From the NCBI RefSeq assembly GCF_024586455.1, contig NC_065921.1, positions 65,659,528 through 65,723,527 of the forward strand: DNA of 64,000 nt, in the 5' to 3' direction. Positions 47,131 to 58,207 of this stretch are shown one piece after another. Both the position numbers and the translations under genes were made by a program. Position 1 is the stretch's first letter. Each line of letters begins with the position of its first letter. The notes beneath the pieces are model-generated. The model had not been told where the DNA came from, did no database searches, and worked only from the letters and a program-made list of their open reading frames with translations. The stretch comes from Bactrocera neohumeralis (Eukaryota; Arthropoda; Insecta; Diptera; Tephritidae).

Positions 47131-47589
47131 TTAGTTATTGCGTGAATGAAATAAACACATTGTATCCCACTAAAACTGTTTATTTATTTAAAAATTGTTC
47201 AGAAATATTGTACATTATAGATTATCTATACAGTTATATTTTGCAATCGTTATACCGCGAGTATATTGAGAACGTGTTTTGTAAAAGTAATTATGGCTTC
47301 TAATGCTAAATTCAACTCCTAGAGATGCCATATAAAAAACGAAAAAGAAAAAAATACATAATTCATCAGATTCTATGACGCTGGCTATACGTTTAATATT
47401 TTTATGTTAACCGCGATCCCGAATGGCAATATTTATTGAACGTTTATTATGCAATATTGACGTATTGTGGGTTTTCGATATTGTCGCGAATTTTAGAATT
47501 GAAAACGGAATGAAATTAAAATTGCAAAATATATTAAAATTAAATCTAACCGCCACAACTCGTACTTATGTTACCATATATTTAATCTA

Positions 47590-48190
47590 TATTTTGAGCT
47601 GCAATGTATGAGGCATTCCCTGTGTTTTCCAGAATCCGTTCGAGCTCGTTGGATAAAAATTTGTCATATTTGAGCTTATTCTGCTCAATTTGCTCCTTGT
47701 GTGCGTTGCAAGCACTCTCGACATCATTATTTAAGAGCTCGGTCTCCTCATTTCTCCGTGGGTGACATGGCAGTTTCTCTGAAGAAATCAGTTCTTGAAT
47801 TTACGACGCTAAAACGTTTCCAGCGCAGAATAAGTGCTTGCTTCCTTTTCCTTAAAAATCCTGATCCATCTTTTAATGCCATTGGAAGTGCAGATGTCGT
47901 GTCATCCTCGCTTTCTACTTCATTGAAGTCTTCATTATTAACAGAAATATTTCTACTTGTTTTGGAAAATCTGAACCATGCTGAAAAAACTGCTAAGCAT
48001 AGTTCTTCCAATTGATCGGGTCTTTGAGAGTAGTGCTCCAGTACACTCGGTACATATGTATATGTCCGCAGAACTCTCCTGTAAAGCATCCAATTCACGT
48101 CTGGGCTTTAGCATCCTTACTTGATTGTTTGGATGTGATGTATTTATAAATGTCTCCCCATTACTGGCTTCAGATAAATGCAGTCCCAAA
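47590..48190 (-). pseudogene. Helitron central-region fragment
   Basis: Motifs on the minus strand, in order: NNQVRMLKPRRELDALQ, LEHYSQRPDQLEELCLAVF, ALKDGSGFLRKRKQALI, then RRNEETELLNNDVESA. This is the segment between the Rep and helicase domains of insect Helitrons. At least two frame changes are seen. In element order it should precede 46595-47130, which agrees with the minus orientation, so the two may come from one copy with a deletion between them. Confidence 0.75.
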
Positions 48191-48291
48191 ATATTATAAG
48201 TTGCTTCTTGAGCCGATATTTCCGATCCATTTACAAATTTGTTTCCGATGTGCTGCAGTTTTCTTTTAATGGAGAAATTTCCAGCATAAGA

Positions 48292-48968
48292 GAAAGTACG
48301 CGATTGAATATTTCGAACTTCTTTGAACGTAATAAGGTATATTTTCAGCTATATTTTAAGATTTTTTTTTACAAAAATGTTGAAAAATAACGGAGTTATG
48401 GGCTGTCTTCGGAGGTGCCAAAAAAAAGTGCCCCATCTGCTAGCGTGATTCTGAATCGTGAGTAGCTGAAACAAACAAATTTTAAAAGTTTATTAAACTT
48501 AAAGATATTTCCTATACAATGACCCACGACCTTTGAAAAATATCAAAAATTAACAAAATGGCGTAATTTTGCAAAAAAAAAAAATCGTTTTTTAGGTAAA
48601 AAATTGTCGTTTTTTTAATGCCAAATTGACAATTTTCAACCAATCAAAAAGATCGTAGGTCATTGTATAGTAAATGTATTCAAAAATACTATTTTTTTTT
48701 TTTTAATTTGAAGTCGATCGGTTAATTTCTCGTTGGGTTATGACACCAGCAATTTTGAAAAATGTCGTTTCGAGAAAAACGCGTTTAAAGTTTCACTTAT
48801 ATATGTTATGTTTGCACATCCGAGCGGTCGCTCTTTAGAACGCTGTCATCCAAAAACTATTCAAGATACGACCTTCCCGATTTCACAGGATATTTATAGA
48901 AATATAAGCTATCGAAAAAGCAAATAAAAAATTTTTTTTTGAAAGTGTCACTGGTATAGATAGCCCCT
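48292..48968. mobile_element. Right part of the TTAA-flanked element
   Basis: It is homologous to 41215-41575 from CGAACTTCTTTGAACGTAAT onward and continues to a right end CACTGGTATAGATAGCCCC followed by TTAA. That end is the inverted copy of the left end at 41149 with a small insertion (TATAGATAG). The left end is missing, replaced by Helitron sequence below 48290. Confidence 0.6.
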
Positions 48969-49197
48969 TAAGCTGCACACGAGTAATGTTATTTACGCTA
49001 TCAGCTCCCAAAAATGACTTCTCTCAATGATTTTAGTTTAGCAACTGTTTATTCAATTCAAAATTTACGACTTCTTAAGCTACATATTAAATTCTATACA
49101 TTGCTAAAAAATGCTGACTCATGACATTCCGTAATGTTCAGCTTCTAATCCATGCCTCTGTGGCATGGTTGGCTTTTAATTACAACTACTAGGGTAG

Positions 49198-49722
49198 TCA
49201 TACATAACTTGCGACCAACTCCAACTGACGATTTGCGGGATCCGACCTATGGAATTGTACTCTTTCCAACGTTGATTCCTGCTTGTTTGCAAGTTGTTGC
49301 CTGGTTTGCTGGCGTGTCACTCTTCTTTGAGAAGAATTTAAAATTTGTTCACGACGTCTTCTTATTGGATCTCCTCGACGACTTCTCCTCAATGCTGCAT
49401 ATCGTTGCCTTTCTTCTTCTCTGGTTATTGGATTCTGACGTCGTACAGAACGTTCCATTATGTCGCGCTCCTGCTTCTTAGCTCTATATTAAGGATTCAA
49501 GCGCCTGATTGAATGTCCTATTGTGTCGCGCTCCTGCTCCGCTATTCTATATTCTGGATTTGTTCGTCTGGTGGAGTGTTCCGTGGTGTTGCGTCCCTGC
49601 TCCTCAACTCTATACTCCGAATTCAAACGCCTAATTGAGTGTCCCTGTATTGCTTTCTCTTGTTGCCTTATTACAATCTCCATTTTTTCCATTTGTTGTT
49701 GGTTGTTATTTTGTCCTTCCAT
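49198..49722 (-). pseudogene. Helitron N-terminal repeat region
   Basis: The minus strand from 49722 starts MEGQNNNQQQMEKMEIVIRQ. It is followed by repeated ~22-residue units of the form EYRVEEQGRNTTEHSTRRTN, then DPIRRRREQILNSSQRRVTR. Such Arg/Gln/Glu repeats are common at the N terminus of insect Helitron proteins. A stop at about 49485 splits the frame. Confidence 0.6.
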
Positions 49723-49919
49723 ATCATCTAGTTTCCTGTTAGCGTCAAATCGTCGGTTTTATTTTATATTTGCTCAGTGTGTTTACTTCCACAATCAATT
49801 TCAATTGTACATTGTTTTTTTTTTTTCAGCCAATATATGTAGCTCGTTGGCTCAACCAATTATGGTTTCTGTAATTTTGAAAATCATCTCGAAACACCTT
49901 CTGAAGTTCATCCTTTGTT

Positions 49920-50125
49920 TGAGTGAATTGACAAAAACTTTAAGGAAAGTTAATGCAGCCAGTCAACATGTCTATAGGAAATTTGCCATTACCAATGTCG
50001 ACACGCATTACATGTTTCCACAAATTGGAGGACTTTAGACATGCATTGAGTTCATCAGCTGGTGTTGATGGTGGAATCACTGACAATGTTTGACGAAAAC
50101 GTCCTGCTAATAAAATCATTGCACC
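49920..50125 (-). pseudogene. Helitron helicase motif II/III fragment
   Basis: The minus strand reads QFGGAMILLAGRFRQTLSVI, then STPADELNACLKSSNLW and HVMRVDIGNGKFPIDMLTG. The family usually has GGDFRQ, so the Asp in this loop is replaced by Arg. It does not join to the other Helitron pieces in order, so it is likely a separate insertion. Confidence 0.75.
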
Positions 50126-50928
50126 ACCAAATTGGTTACGATTGCTCCGTAGATCTGAATGGGTCGTTCGACCGACGAAGCGAGTGCAAGTGCAATTTTA
50201 TTTTGTGAGCGAATCGTTGCTAATATTAATAAAATCAAAAAAGTGTTTGTTACTTTCAAAAGAGTATCAAACACATACTTCTGTTGTCCATTCAACAGTG
50301 GAAGATTTGTTTGAATTAATTAATTGGTTAAAAGCATCATGCATTGGACGATTGGGCGCGGCCAGGCCTAATTGAATTAATAGTTTGTTTGACATCATCA
50401 GGCACAAGTCCTCAATTTAAATCAATGCTTCGTTGTAAATTTCTTCACTGATTGCATATCTGGATTTCCCATTCTATATCGTATTTGATACGAAATATCA
50501 TCACACCAGAGAACGGCAAGGGTACACCCTAACAATAAGTGTACCCGAATCATTTGTCCGTTTACGACACTTAGAGTGTGATCGGCACACTAAAATAACG
50601 CTTGTTGCCTTGTACTGATAATTTCGAACATGCGCATACGCACAAGCGAATTATTTCACCAGGATTGGGTTTCTTTATTGAATATTTAATATTTTACAAT
50701 ATTATTACCGGCTATGCTTATAGATATATTCAAAATGCGAACAAGTACTCCATGCGCTCTGCTCTTTTATAGTTATGGCTAGAGTAGCGTGTCGTACTTT
50801 GGTTAGTTGATAAAATAGTGTAACTTAAGTAGCGTGTTGTATTCTGATTGGTTAAGTCTAGTTTAAACATGCATTGCTTGCGTGATCGAATGATGTCGTG
50901 CTTATCGCTGCTATGCGGATGTATATGT

Positions 50929-51620
50929 ATTAGAGCCCGACCGAATGTAAAGTTTTGGCCGAAGCCGTAGCCGTAGCCGAAGTTCGGCACCAAAAAAACA
51001 TTCGGCCGAATACCGAAGCCGAAGCCGTATAAAAAATTTATTTATTTATTTCAGGAAAATGTATTTTATTTTGTATACAAATAAATACTTAAATTAAAAA
51101 TGACATTTCATGTCTAAACAAAAAAAAACTTAAGTTCATGATGATCTTGGAAATATACATATGTACATGTATGTATGTATAAAATTAATAATTAAAGTTT
51201 AATAGTTTTATGTTGTAGTGTAGGAACAGGAGCTTATCAGCATTATAACCGAGCAGGCTTGAACGCCTTTCACTGTAAAGCTGCCCAGCGGCACTAAAAA
51301 GTTGCTCGCTAGCCACGCTGCTCGGTGGAGCGGAAAGAAATTTTAGCGCTATAGATTTTAAAGAGACAAATGAGCTTAAATGCCAATATTGATATATGTA
51401 TATTTGTGTCTCTGGGTAGTAGACGTTGTTGTAAATAGTCGTTCACCTCTTTAAAAATACCCTGCGATTGTGTTTTTGATATTTCCTCAACGATTAAAGA
51501 GCTGTCGTGCATGTCCCAAAGTCTTGTTTTTGTGGAATTGTCAGTCACTTGAGGATGCAATGGACTCCCTGTCACTGAACATTCTTCTTCATTATTGTTA
51601 TTTTCATCATAATTATAAAT
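50929..51620 (-). pseudogene. hAT transposon 3' remnant
   Basis: The minus strand 51575-51400 reads TKTRLWDMHDSSLIVEEISK and QGIFKEVNDYLQQRLLPRD. After a frameshift it reads SIALKFLSAPPSSVASEQLF and SAAGQLYSERRSSLLGYN, the hAT C-terminal dimerisation domain. Beyond it, 50929-51040 is a simple repeat of GCCGAAGCCGTAGCC-type units ending near TAGAGCCCGACC, probably the element end. Confidence 0.75.
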
Positions 51621-51651
51621 TTCTCTAACAGTCTCTCTAACATTAGATACA

Positions 51652-52243
51652 TGTAGGAATCCAATTTCCGGAATTAAAGTACACTTTTAGATTTCCAATT
51701 GTTTGCTTTATTCATAGCAAAATTCATAGAAACATATCACTTAGTTAAGCCAAAAGTCATCAAATTAGCACCGAGCGTGGCTATGCTCGCCGTTACAATC
51801 AAAGAGAAAGAAAATGTATGTATATCTAAAAGTCACCAAATTCACAATGCGTTCGTTACGCTGGATGTTGCAATTAGTAAAAAGAAATATCACTTAAACT
51901 CTACGAAATGTCACTTAAATCGGCACGGAGCGTTTTGCTACGCCCGGCGTTACATTCAGGAATAGAAAATACAAAACACACTTAAATTGGAACACTGAGT
52001 AATGTTGCGCTTAGCGTTACAAACTGGAATGTCACTTGGCTCAGTAAAGATGAGTACTACTACGCTCTGCGTTATAATCAGGAATGAATATATAAAATGA
52101 AAATGATGGACGCTAAGCTTTACCGCCCACAACGAGATCGTAATTCACAGTTGGCATCCACTATTTGACATTCGGACAAGTGGTTGCCACTTATCTGTCA
52201 ATTTGAATAAACTATAGAATACGATCTCAATTCTAATCCCACA
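51652..52243 (-). repeat. 3' LTR (592 bp) with degenerate internal tandem repeats
   Basis: On the minus strand it starts TGTGGGATTAG at 52243 and ends TTCCTACA at 51652, giving the usual TG...CA ends. About five degenerate ~55-60-bp units lie at roughly 51738-52080. The clearest has CACTTAAATCGGCACGGAGC and TTGCTACGCCCGGCGTTAC. The 61333-61588 copy has fewer units. Confidence 0.75.
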
Positions 52244-52279
52244 ATCGGCCGTCCTGACAAGTTATTCGCCCTCAAATAA

Positions 52280-53728
52280 CTAACCCCATTTCTTCGTCTT
52301 TTCTGCAACTGTTATGGTCTTGTTAGGTCCTTCATGAGCTCCTATTTTTTCTACTTCGTATCTTCCGTATCTAAAATTCCCTGTTCTATTCTTGTTGAAT
52401 GTTCTAACGTTCTCTTCCTGAATTCTCTTTATGTTTTCTTTTGCCTCCTGTCTTACTAAGTCGCGCTGAGTATTTAACTCTTCAACCTCTATTAGTAAAC
52501 AATATACGCGACTTAATGCGTGCACATGTCTCATCCGCGTTCGTGACCTATGCTGGACTACACCATTGTACTCCGACGTGCTACCTAGAATAATCCCCTC
52601 TTTAAGCACTTTCCCAACTTGATCATCTAGGTATCTTTGATCTTCGTATGACACTCGACTAGGCCGTTGATACTCCGGTCTCCCGTTTGTCAAAATTAAC
52701 TTCATTTGAACTGGCACATTCATCGGTTCCTGAGGCTGATATTTGTTTATCAACGTTTTGGCGAACGCTGCGTCAAAATCTGCCAAATGTGACAACTCTA
52801 CCTTATCCGATTCATTATCCAATTGCTTCTCTTTTTCACCCAAAAATTTAGATTCACTCTCATCATTGAAGCCTTTGCCACGACATACCCTGTCCTTTTC
52901 CTTTGCATCTACTTCTTTCCCCGGCACTTCCGGACTAACCTTATATCCGCACATTTGTTCGGCAGAACCCCTCTCACTCGCTGAGATTTCAGTTTCATCG
53001 CCCACTTGACTACATTTCCTTCCAACTTTTTTCCCTAACACTTCCGGAACAACCTGATCTTCGTACACTTGCTCGGCAGAAACCCTCTCACTCGCTGAGG
53101 TTTCAGTTTCATCGCCCACTTGACTACATTCCCTTCCAACTTCTTTCCCTAACACTTCCGGAACAACCTGATCTTCGCACACTTGCTCGGCAGAAACCCT
53201 CTCACTCGCTGAGATTTCAGTTTCATCGCCCACTTGACTACATTCCCTTCCAACTTCTTTCCCTAACACTTCCGGAACAACCTGATCTTCGCACACTTGC
53301 TCGGCAGAAACCCTCTCACTCACTGAGATTTCAGTTTCATCGCCCACACTTTTAACCGCCAACTCATTGGCACCCGTGTCTTCACACTTTTCCCTAACCG
53401 TATTAGGTTTTCTAAATCCTACCCTGCCGTTACTAAACACCAAATCCACTTCTTTAAGTATATCGTTTCCCAACATTGCCGCGTAGGATATATCTTGCAC
53501 TTTTACTACCTCACACTTGACTTCCACTGTCACAGCTTGTACAGTCACCTCTGTTATAAAGTTATCCATTGTTGTAAGCTCGCCTTTTCCTATTCCATAA
53601 AGCCGTTGTTCCTCCTTTCTGAGACTAACTTCTCCCAGCTTCATAAACGTATCGTACCTCAATATACTGGTGAAGCATCCCGTATCTACCAATGCGCTAA
53701 ACGTGATCTCGTTAATCACCGCATTCAC
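52280..53728 (-). pseudogene. Pol fragment: protease, spacer repeats, start of RT, then integrase-side C terminus
   Basis: This 482-residue frame begins with a retropepsin-like site (FSALVDTGCFTSIL; Cys where Ser/Thr/Ala is usual) and VKVQDISYAAMLGNDILKEV. A linker then carries a 38-residue tandem repeat (VGDETEISASERVSAEQVCE, then DQVVPEVLGKEVGRECSQ). The RT entry block follows (KYQPQEPMNVPVQM, YEDQRYLDDQVGKVLKEGII). After GSTSEYNGVV the frame passes straight into a C-terminal pol segment (TQRDLVRQEAKENIKRIQEE, VRTFNKNRTG). Nearly all of RT, RNase H and the integrase core are missing, so the element cannot be autonomous. It overlaps gag by 17 nt in another frame. Confidence 0.85.
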
Positions 53729-54710
53729 GAAAATATATGTATTTACTTTGCACTACACCGTTTCGATCATCTACTGTGTTAATCCGCTCATTTTTCACCA
53801 CGCTAACCGGTTGTGAGACCCCGCAATCGTAGGCATAATGGCCCTTTTCTTTACACTTAAAACAAATGACGTTGTTTATTCCCCCTCGTGAGCACTCTCT
53901 AGCTAAATGACCTTCTTGATTACAACGATAGCACCTCTTCTTAACCTGGTCTTCAGTACCTTTACTTCCATTTGACGTCTGAACGAAAACTTTACCACTT
54001 GCATCGGATGTACCTTTAATTCTTTCATATACGCGGATTTGCTCCTTTAATTCCTTCACACTACGCGTTTGATACAAAACACTTTTATTCTCTCGACTAT
54101 CCGGTATACCCTCCACGAAATATTCTATTATACTCTTTTCATCGAGTGATATTGGCTTACCAATCTCGATGATGGAGTACAAGTATTCTTGCAAACTTTC
54201 TTTCGGTTGCTTGCGCCTATTCCTCAGCGTACGATGTACCTCTGCGGCACTCAACTTTTCTCCGAACTCCTCCACCAACGCAATTTTCAAACTATTCCAA
54301 TTCCTGATCCCTACAGTTCCTCGAACAAATAGCCTGGCTGCTCCCTTTAGCAACTGCTTTCCATATACGAACTTCTGTAAATCGTTCCACCCTACTGTTT
54401 CCGCAACTTCGTTGAACTCATCAACCCAGTGGCACACGTTATAAGTGCCGTCTCCATAAAAATTGGATATGCTATCTTCGACATCGCGCAACGTAAATAG
54501 CACCCTACCTACACTCCTATCCTCTGTAGTGTATAACGAATTTGCTGACTCATTATCACTTCCCCCCTCATCCACTTCGTCTCCAAAAACCATGTGTTGT
54601 AACAGTCTTAACTGTAAGTCTTTCTTTCTACCAACTGTACTTAAATTTAGCTCTCTCAGTTTTTCCCTCAACATATCCACAGTCATACCCTTTATTGTAG
54701 CTGCGTCCAT
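53712..54710 (-). CDS. Gag protein with SAP-like N terminus and two zinc knuckles
   Basis: This intact 332-residue frame has an N-terminal helix pair LREKLRELNLSTVGRKKDLQ, which resembles a SAP DNA-binding motif. A retrotransposon gag core follows (HWVDEFNEVAETVGW, LKGAARLFVRGTVG, EEFGEKLSAAEVHRTLRNRR), then two CCHC knuckles (CYRCNQEGHLARECSRG and CFKCKEKGHYAYDC). It would assemble the particle and bind the RNA. Pol follows in the +1 frame with an overlap bounded by a TAG upstream. That suggests +1 (or -2) frameshifting if the element was active. The ORF is open although pol is deleted. Confidence 0.88.
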   Translation of the reverse strand: MDAATIKGMTVDMLREKLRELNLSTVGRKKDLQLRLLQHMVFGDEVDEGGSDNESANSLYTTEDRSVGRVLFTLRDVEDSISNFYGDGTYNVCHWVDEFNEVAETVGWNDLQKFVYGKQLLKGAARLFVRGTVGIRNWNSLKIALVEEFGEKLSAAEVHRTLRNRRKQPKESLQEYLYSIIEIGKPISLDEKSIIEYFVEGIPDSRENKSVLYQTRSVKELKEQIRVYERIKGTSDASGKVFVQTSNGSKGTEDQVKKRCYRCNQEGHLARECSRGGINNVICFKCKEKGHYAYDCGVSQPVSVVKNERINTVDDRNGVVQSKYIYFRECGD

Positions 54711-54849
54711 CTTACAAAATGATTTCTTATATACGTATGTATGTAATTATAAACTGTAAAGTATTCAAATCTAGGGTATTCAAAACACTGCTACTACTTA
54801 CACCTACACGTAGTTGTATCGTCCCAGCAGATTTTAGGATGATCGTTTG

Positions 54850-55165
54850 AGACCTCCTGGATTAATCCTTTAGGAGATATCCTATACTCCCTATTACTCC
54901 TAATACTCGTGTGTAAATACACGTAAAATTGTATACTCGTTTTTAACATTGCATGTCATTGGAACGCGAGTACTCCTTTTAACCTCCTAATGGAGAATTC
55001 TATGATTACTGCTATAGAGATCTTCTATTTACTCCTAAAGGAGATCTCTATGATTACTGATATAGGAGATCTCTATGATTACCGCTATAGGAGATCTCTA
55101 TGATTACTCCTAAAGGAGATCTCTATGATTACTACTATAGGAGATCTCTATGATTAATCCTAAAT
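54850..55165. repeat. Left subterminal repeat array
   Basis: About six units of roughly 25-30 bp, consensus GGAGATCTCTATGATTACT followed by CCTAAA or GCTATA. ACTCCTAAAGGAGATCTC recurs, for example around 55032 and 55104, as does CTATAGGAGATCTC. The core CTCCTAAAGGAG is nearly palindromic. It mirrors motifs at the other end of the transposon. Confidence 0.75.
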
Positions 55166-55172
55166 CCTAATT

Positions 55173-58131
55173 TTAATTAAATGAATGTACATGAAATTTA
55201 TTATTTTTTTTTATATTATTAGTGTTCCTGTAGAACTGAGCCTTACATTTGAGAAACGCCTTTTTGATCTTTGCCTCAAAATCAGGGTATGAGTAGTCAT
55301 CTTTTAAGGCCTCTAAAAATTAAACTTGTTAAAAAAATAGATGACATGATTTAAATTATGTATTACCGTAAAGAAATTTATTGAAAAGTGCATAATTCTT
55401 CAATGCAACTTTTTTTTGCTCCATCCCAATTCACTTTTAACCTCTTCAGACCCGAGCATGATCTAAACATGGTTTTAAGGTTTTTTTGGTTTTTTTGTAG
55501 TTGGGGAGGTATAAAAAAAACACATCTTTGAAAGATATAAAAATTTTATTTGTAAGTATGGAAAAATCGGTTGCACATATGTGTTCCTTCAGGTTCACTT
55601 ATGTTATTTCGAGTTGAGATTTTTCATGGTGTGATAGTCTTCAAAACAATTATTTTTTAATATACATAGGTAGATATTACATTTTACACAAATGGTGCGG
55701 CAGTGAAGCTCGGAACGACATTTTGAGGCAAGTTATTGTCTACGAATCTCGGCAGATGACCAACATTGTCCAGTTATCGGTTTGCTGACTCATTATCACT
55801 CATCGACATTGTCTAATTCGTCATCCAGCATTCAAACGGGATCTTTTAGAGGCACTGATCTGGAACGAGAAGTGGTTCCAGGAAGTTCAACTCTTCCGCC
55901 TGCATAGTTCATCATCGCTTTGGCCAGATTAAGTCTGTATGGGAGTAGTTCTAATTTGTCCTTGCGTTGGATGTCTTCTTCAGCACAGCAACGCCTGTAC
56001 ATAATCCAACAATTGACGGCAATTAGGTCAAGGAAATGACAGAAAGTTCTAACTGTCCATTTATTTGTTCGCATACTACACCGGTAGTAAGCAATTTGTC
56101 GCATAAGTCAATCCCACCCATACAGGTGTTGTAATTTCTAATAGCTGCTGGCCGATCTACGTCAATTTTTCGCTTTTGTTTTTTACACTAACGTTTACAG
56201 ATATCTGCCGGAGTACCTCCTGTGCATGTCGACAGCATTGTTACAGGCTTTGTATCCATCCATTTGGACACATCTCACTCCTTATTATCCCAATGTCCTT
56301 TTGCAGAACCTTATCAGCCTTCAGTTTCTTTGCTACTGGTCCAATTTTATCATCACAGTCCCAGTCAGAAAAATGCCATTATTTTTTTGTAGCAACCGCT
56401 CGGCCAGTTTTAGACTAGTACAAAACCTGTCGGTGTACAGAACACCGCTGTTTACACTTGTGCGACAAAGTTTTTCTACCATGCCTGCTCCTAGTAATTT
56501 TCACTTTGGGGTAGATATTTTATACTCTAAAATCCAACACCAGCCCATCTCTTAATTAAGACCAAGAGGATTTGGCTGTACACATATTGGCGAAATTCAC
56601 ATCGTCCTGAAAATGGAATCATTTGTTCGTCTATGGACATATGCTTAGACCGTGACAACTTAATCTTCAAAATCTCTTATTAGTGGTCTTATTTTCCATA
56701 GTTTTCATCAGCATTTGGCTTATTTATATCTACAAAGTCTAGATAATTTCGAAGTTTATTTCTTTGTATCCGCAATAATAGGCACACATAACTCTCTATT
56801 CCAGTAAAGCTTACCTTGAGGATATTTGAGGTTGCCCATCATCAGGTGCACGCCTGAAAATTGAATAATTTAAATAGCGGTCGTGTTCAACGATTTTAAA
56901 TCCCGCTTTATAGGTTGCTCTGCTCTGCTACTAACTCCCAGAATTCTAGGCCCAGATACTCTAAAAGAGTATTCATGTCTGAAGTCTCTCCGAATCAAGT
57001 ACATCCTCTGAAATGTCTGGCCCACGGGGATAGTGCGCCACAACGCTGAACGTAGTGTATTCTGATTAATTCTTCTGTACCAGTTCCACACCTGCATCTT
57101 CTTCGCCATCCATTTCCATGACATCTGCATATTACTTTTCCAATATCTGCAATTATTCCGTTTCCATGAAATCTGAAGGTATTTTATCTCCAGAGAAGTC
57201 CAAGTTTTATTACTATCATTCAATAACTCAATTTCTCGGTCGTCCATGTTGAAACTGAAAATCGGTCATACATTACACATTTATTATGTTTTCCTGATAC
57301 ACATATGTGCACCACAGAAAATAAAAAAGTTACGCGGGTGGAATTAAGAAAAACTGTAAAACCTTACATTTGATAATCCAACACCTGTAGTATCCACTTT
57401 GAATTACCAAAAAAAGTGAACAATTGATTTTTTATTGATTTTCAAAATTACTGAGTAGGCCTCTTGCACAAATTCTCAACTTCATATTCAAATTAGATAA
57501 ATACATAAAAATTAAATGTTTAGGGCCACCTAGTGATAAATAGTGGAAAGTTTGATAGCTTTAGAAGAATTTGTAGTACAAACTTCAAAGATGTCACTAA
57601 GATTTTTCAGTGCTTTATCCCATATGTCACTTCTTTAAGAGCAGGGACTCCGCAATCACTTCATCCAAAATTTTTGATAGGGGTCTCTTTGAAAGTTTTT
57701 GCTTCAGATACGCCACCTATAATAAACTCAAACTGTTTAGTAACATTTTATCAAATGTATTTTATTATACTCACAATTTCTGCCTCAGGCTTATTCAAAA
57801 GCAAGGACTCTGTAGATGCTAAATCATTTATGCTTTTAATAGGAAATATCATTAAATCAATCTTCTTCGGTTGCAATATGTCAATAATCCGCTCCAGGAG
57901 TATAGTGTTCTGCGCCGATATTTCCTCTAGCTTCCGTATTCTTTGTTCCATGTTTTTCTGCCAGGAGGAGGTGTTTCGGGAAGTAATGGTGGACACATTG
58001 ATATTTTCTCCACTTAAAATTGAAGAACTTCCGCATTCTAGGAAAAAAATGTGCTAAAGAGTTATGAAAAAATATTTGCAAGAGATAAACTTACCGAGAG
58101 AATTGAATAAAAAATTATTTTGTGACGTCAT
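55173..58131 (-). pseudogene. Spliced second gene of the transposon (DUF4806-like), split by piggyBac
   Basis: Exons on the minus strand: 58131-58095 (MTSQNNFLFNSL), 58037-57775, 57716-57627 and, beyond the piggyBac insertion, a last exon about 55312-55173. Exon 2 has a short coiled-coil-like part (QRIRKLEEISAQNTILLERI) and then DLMIFPIKSINDLASTESLL, LNKPEAEI, which resembles the start of the arthropod domain DUF4806. Exon 3 gives VAYLKQKLSKRPLSK and EVIAESLLLKK before TGA. The last exon reads ALKDDYSYPDFEAKIKKAFL. Splice sites are clean for exons 1-3; the join to the last exon is not resolved. Such proteins accompany this transposase type in arthropods as far as I recall; the function is unknown. 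An earlier alternative acceptor at 57733 gives a shorter frame. Confidence 0.5.
55441..57343 (-). mobile_element. Decayed piggyBac-like transposon
   Basis: TTAA flanks both ends (55437-55440, 57344-57347). The left starts CCTCTTCAGACCCGAGC and the right (reverse complement) TTCCACCCGCGTAAC. The minus strand shows an acidic N terminus MDDREIELLNDSNKTW at 57247, the signature MSIDEQMIPFSGRCEF near 56640, and the C-terminal RQIAYYRCSMRTNKWTVRTF with LDLIAVNCWIMYRR near 56080. Frames are broken repeatedly. It lies within an intron of the transposon's second gene. Confidence 0.82.
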
Positions 58132-58207
58132 TTTATTTATCTATAATTAAGTGTATAATATTATATTATTTTACAAGTATTATATTATTTTTGTATTATA
58201 TATTAAT

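Noticed and set aside
56226..56555. 109-residue plus-strand frame
   Set aside because: It is antisense to the piggyBac transposase, whose signature MSIDEQMIPF is read on the minus strand nearby.
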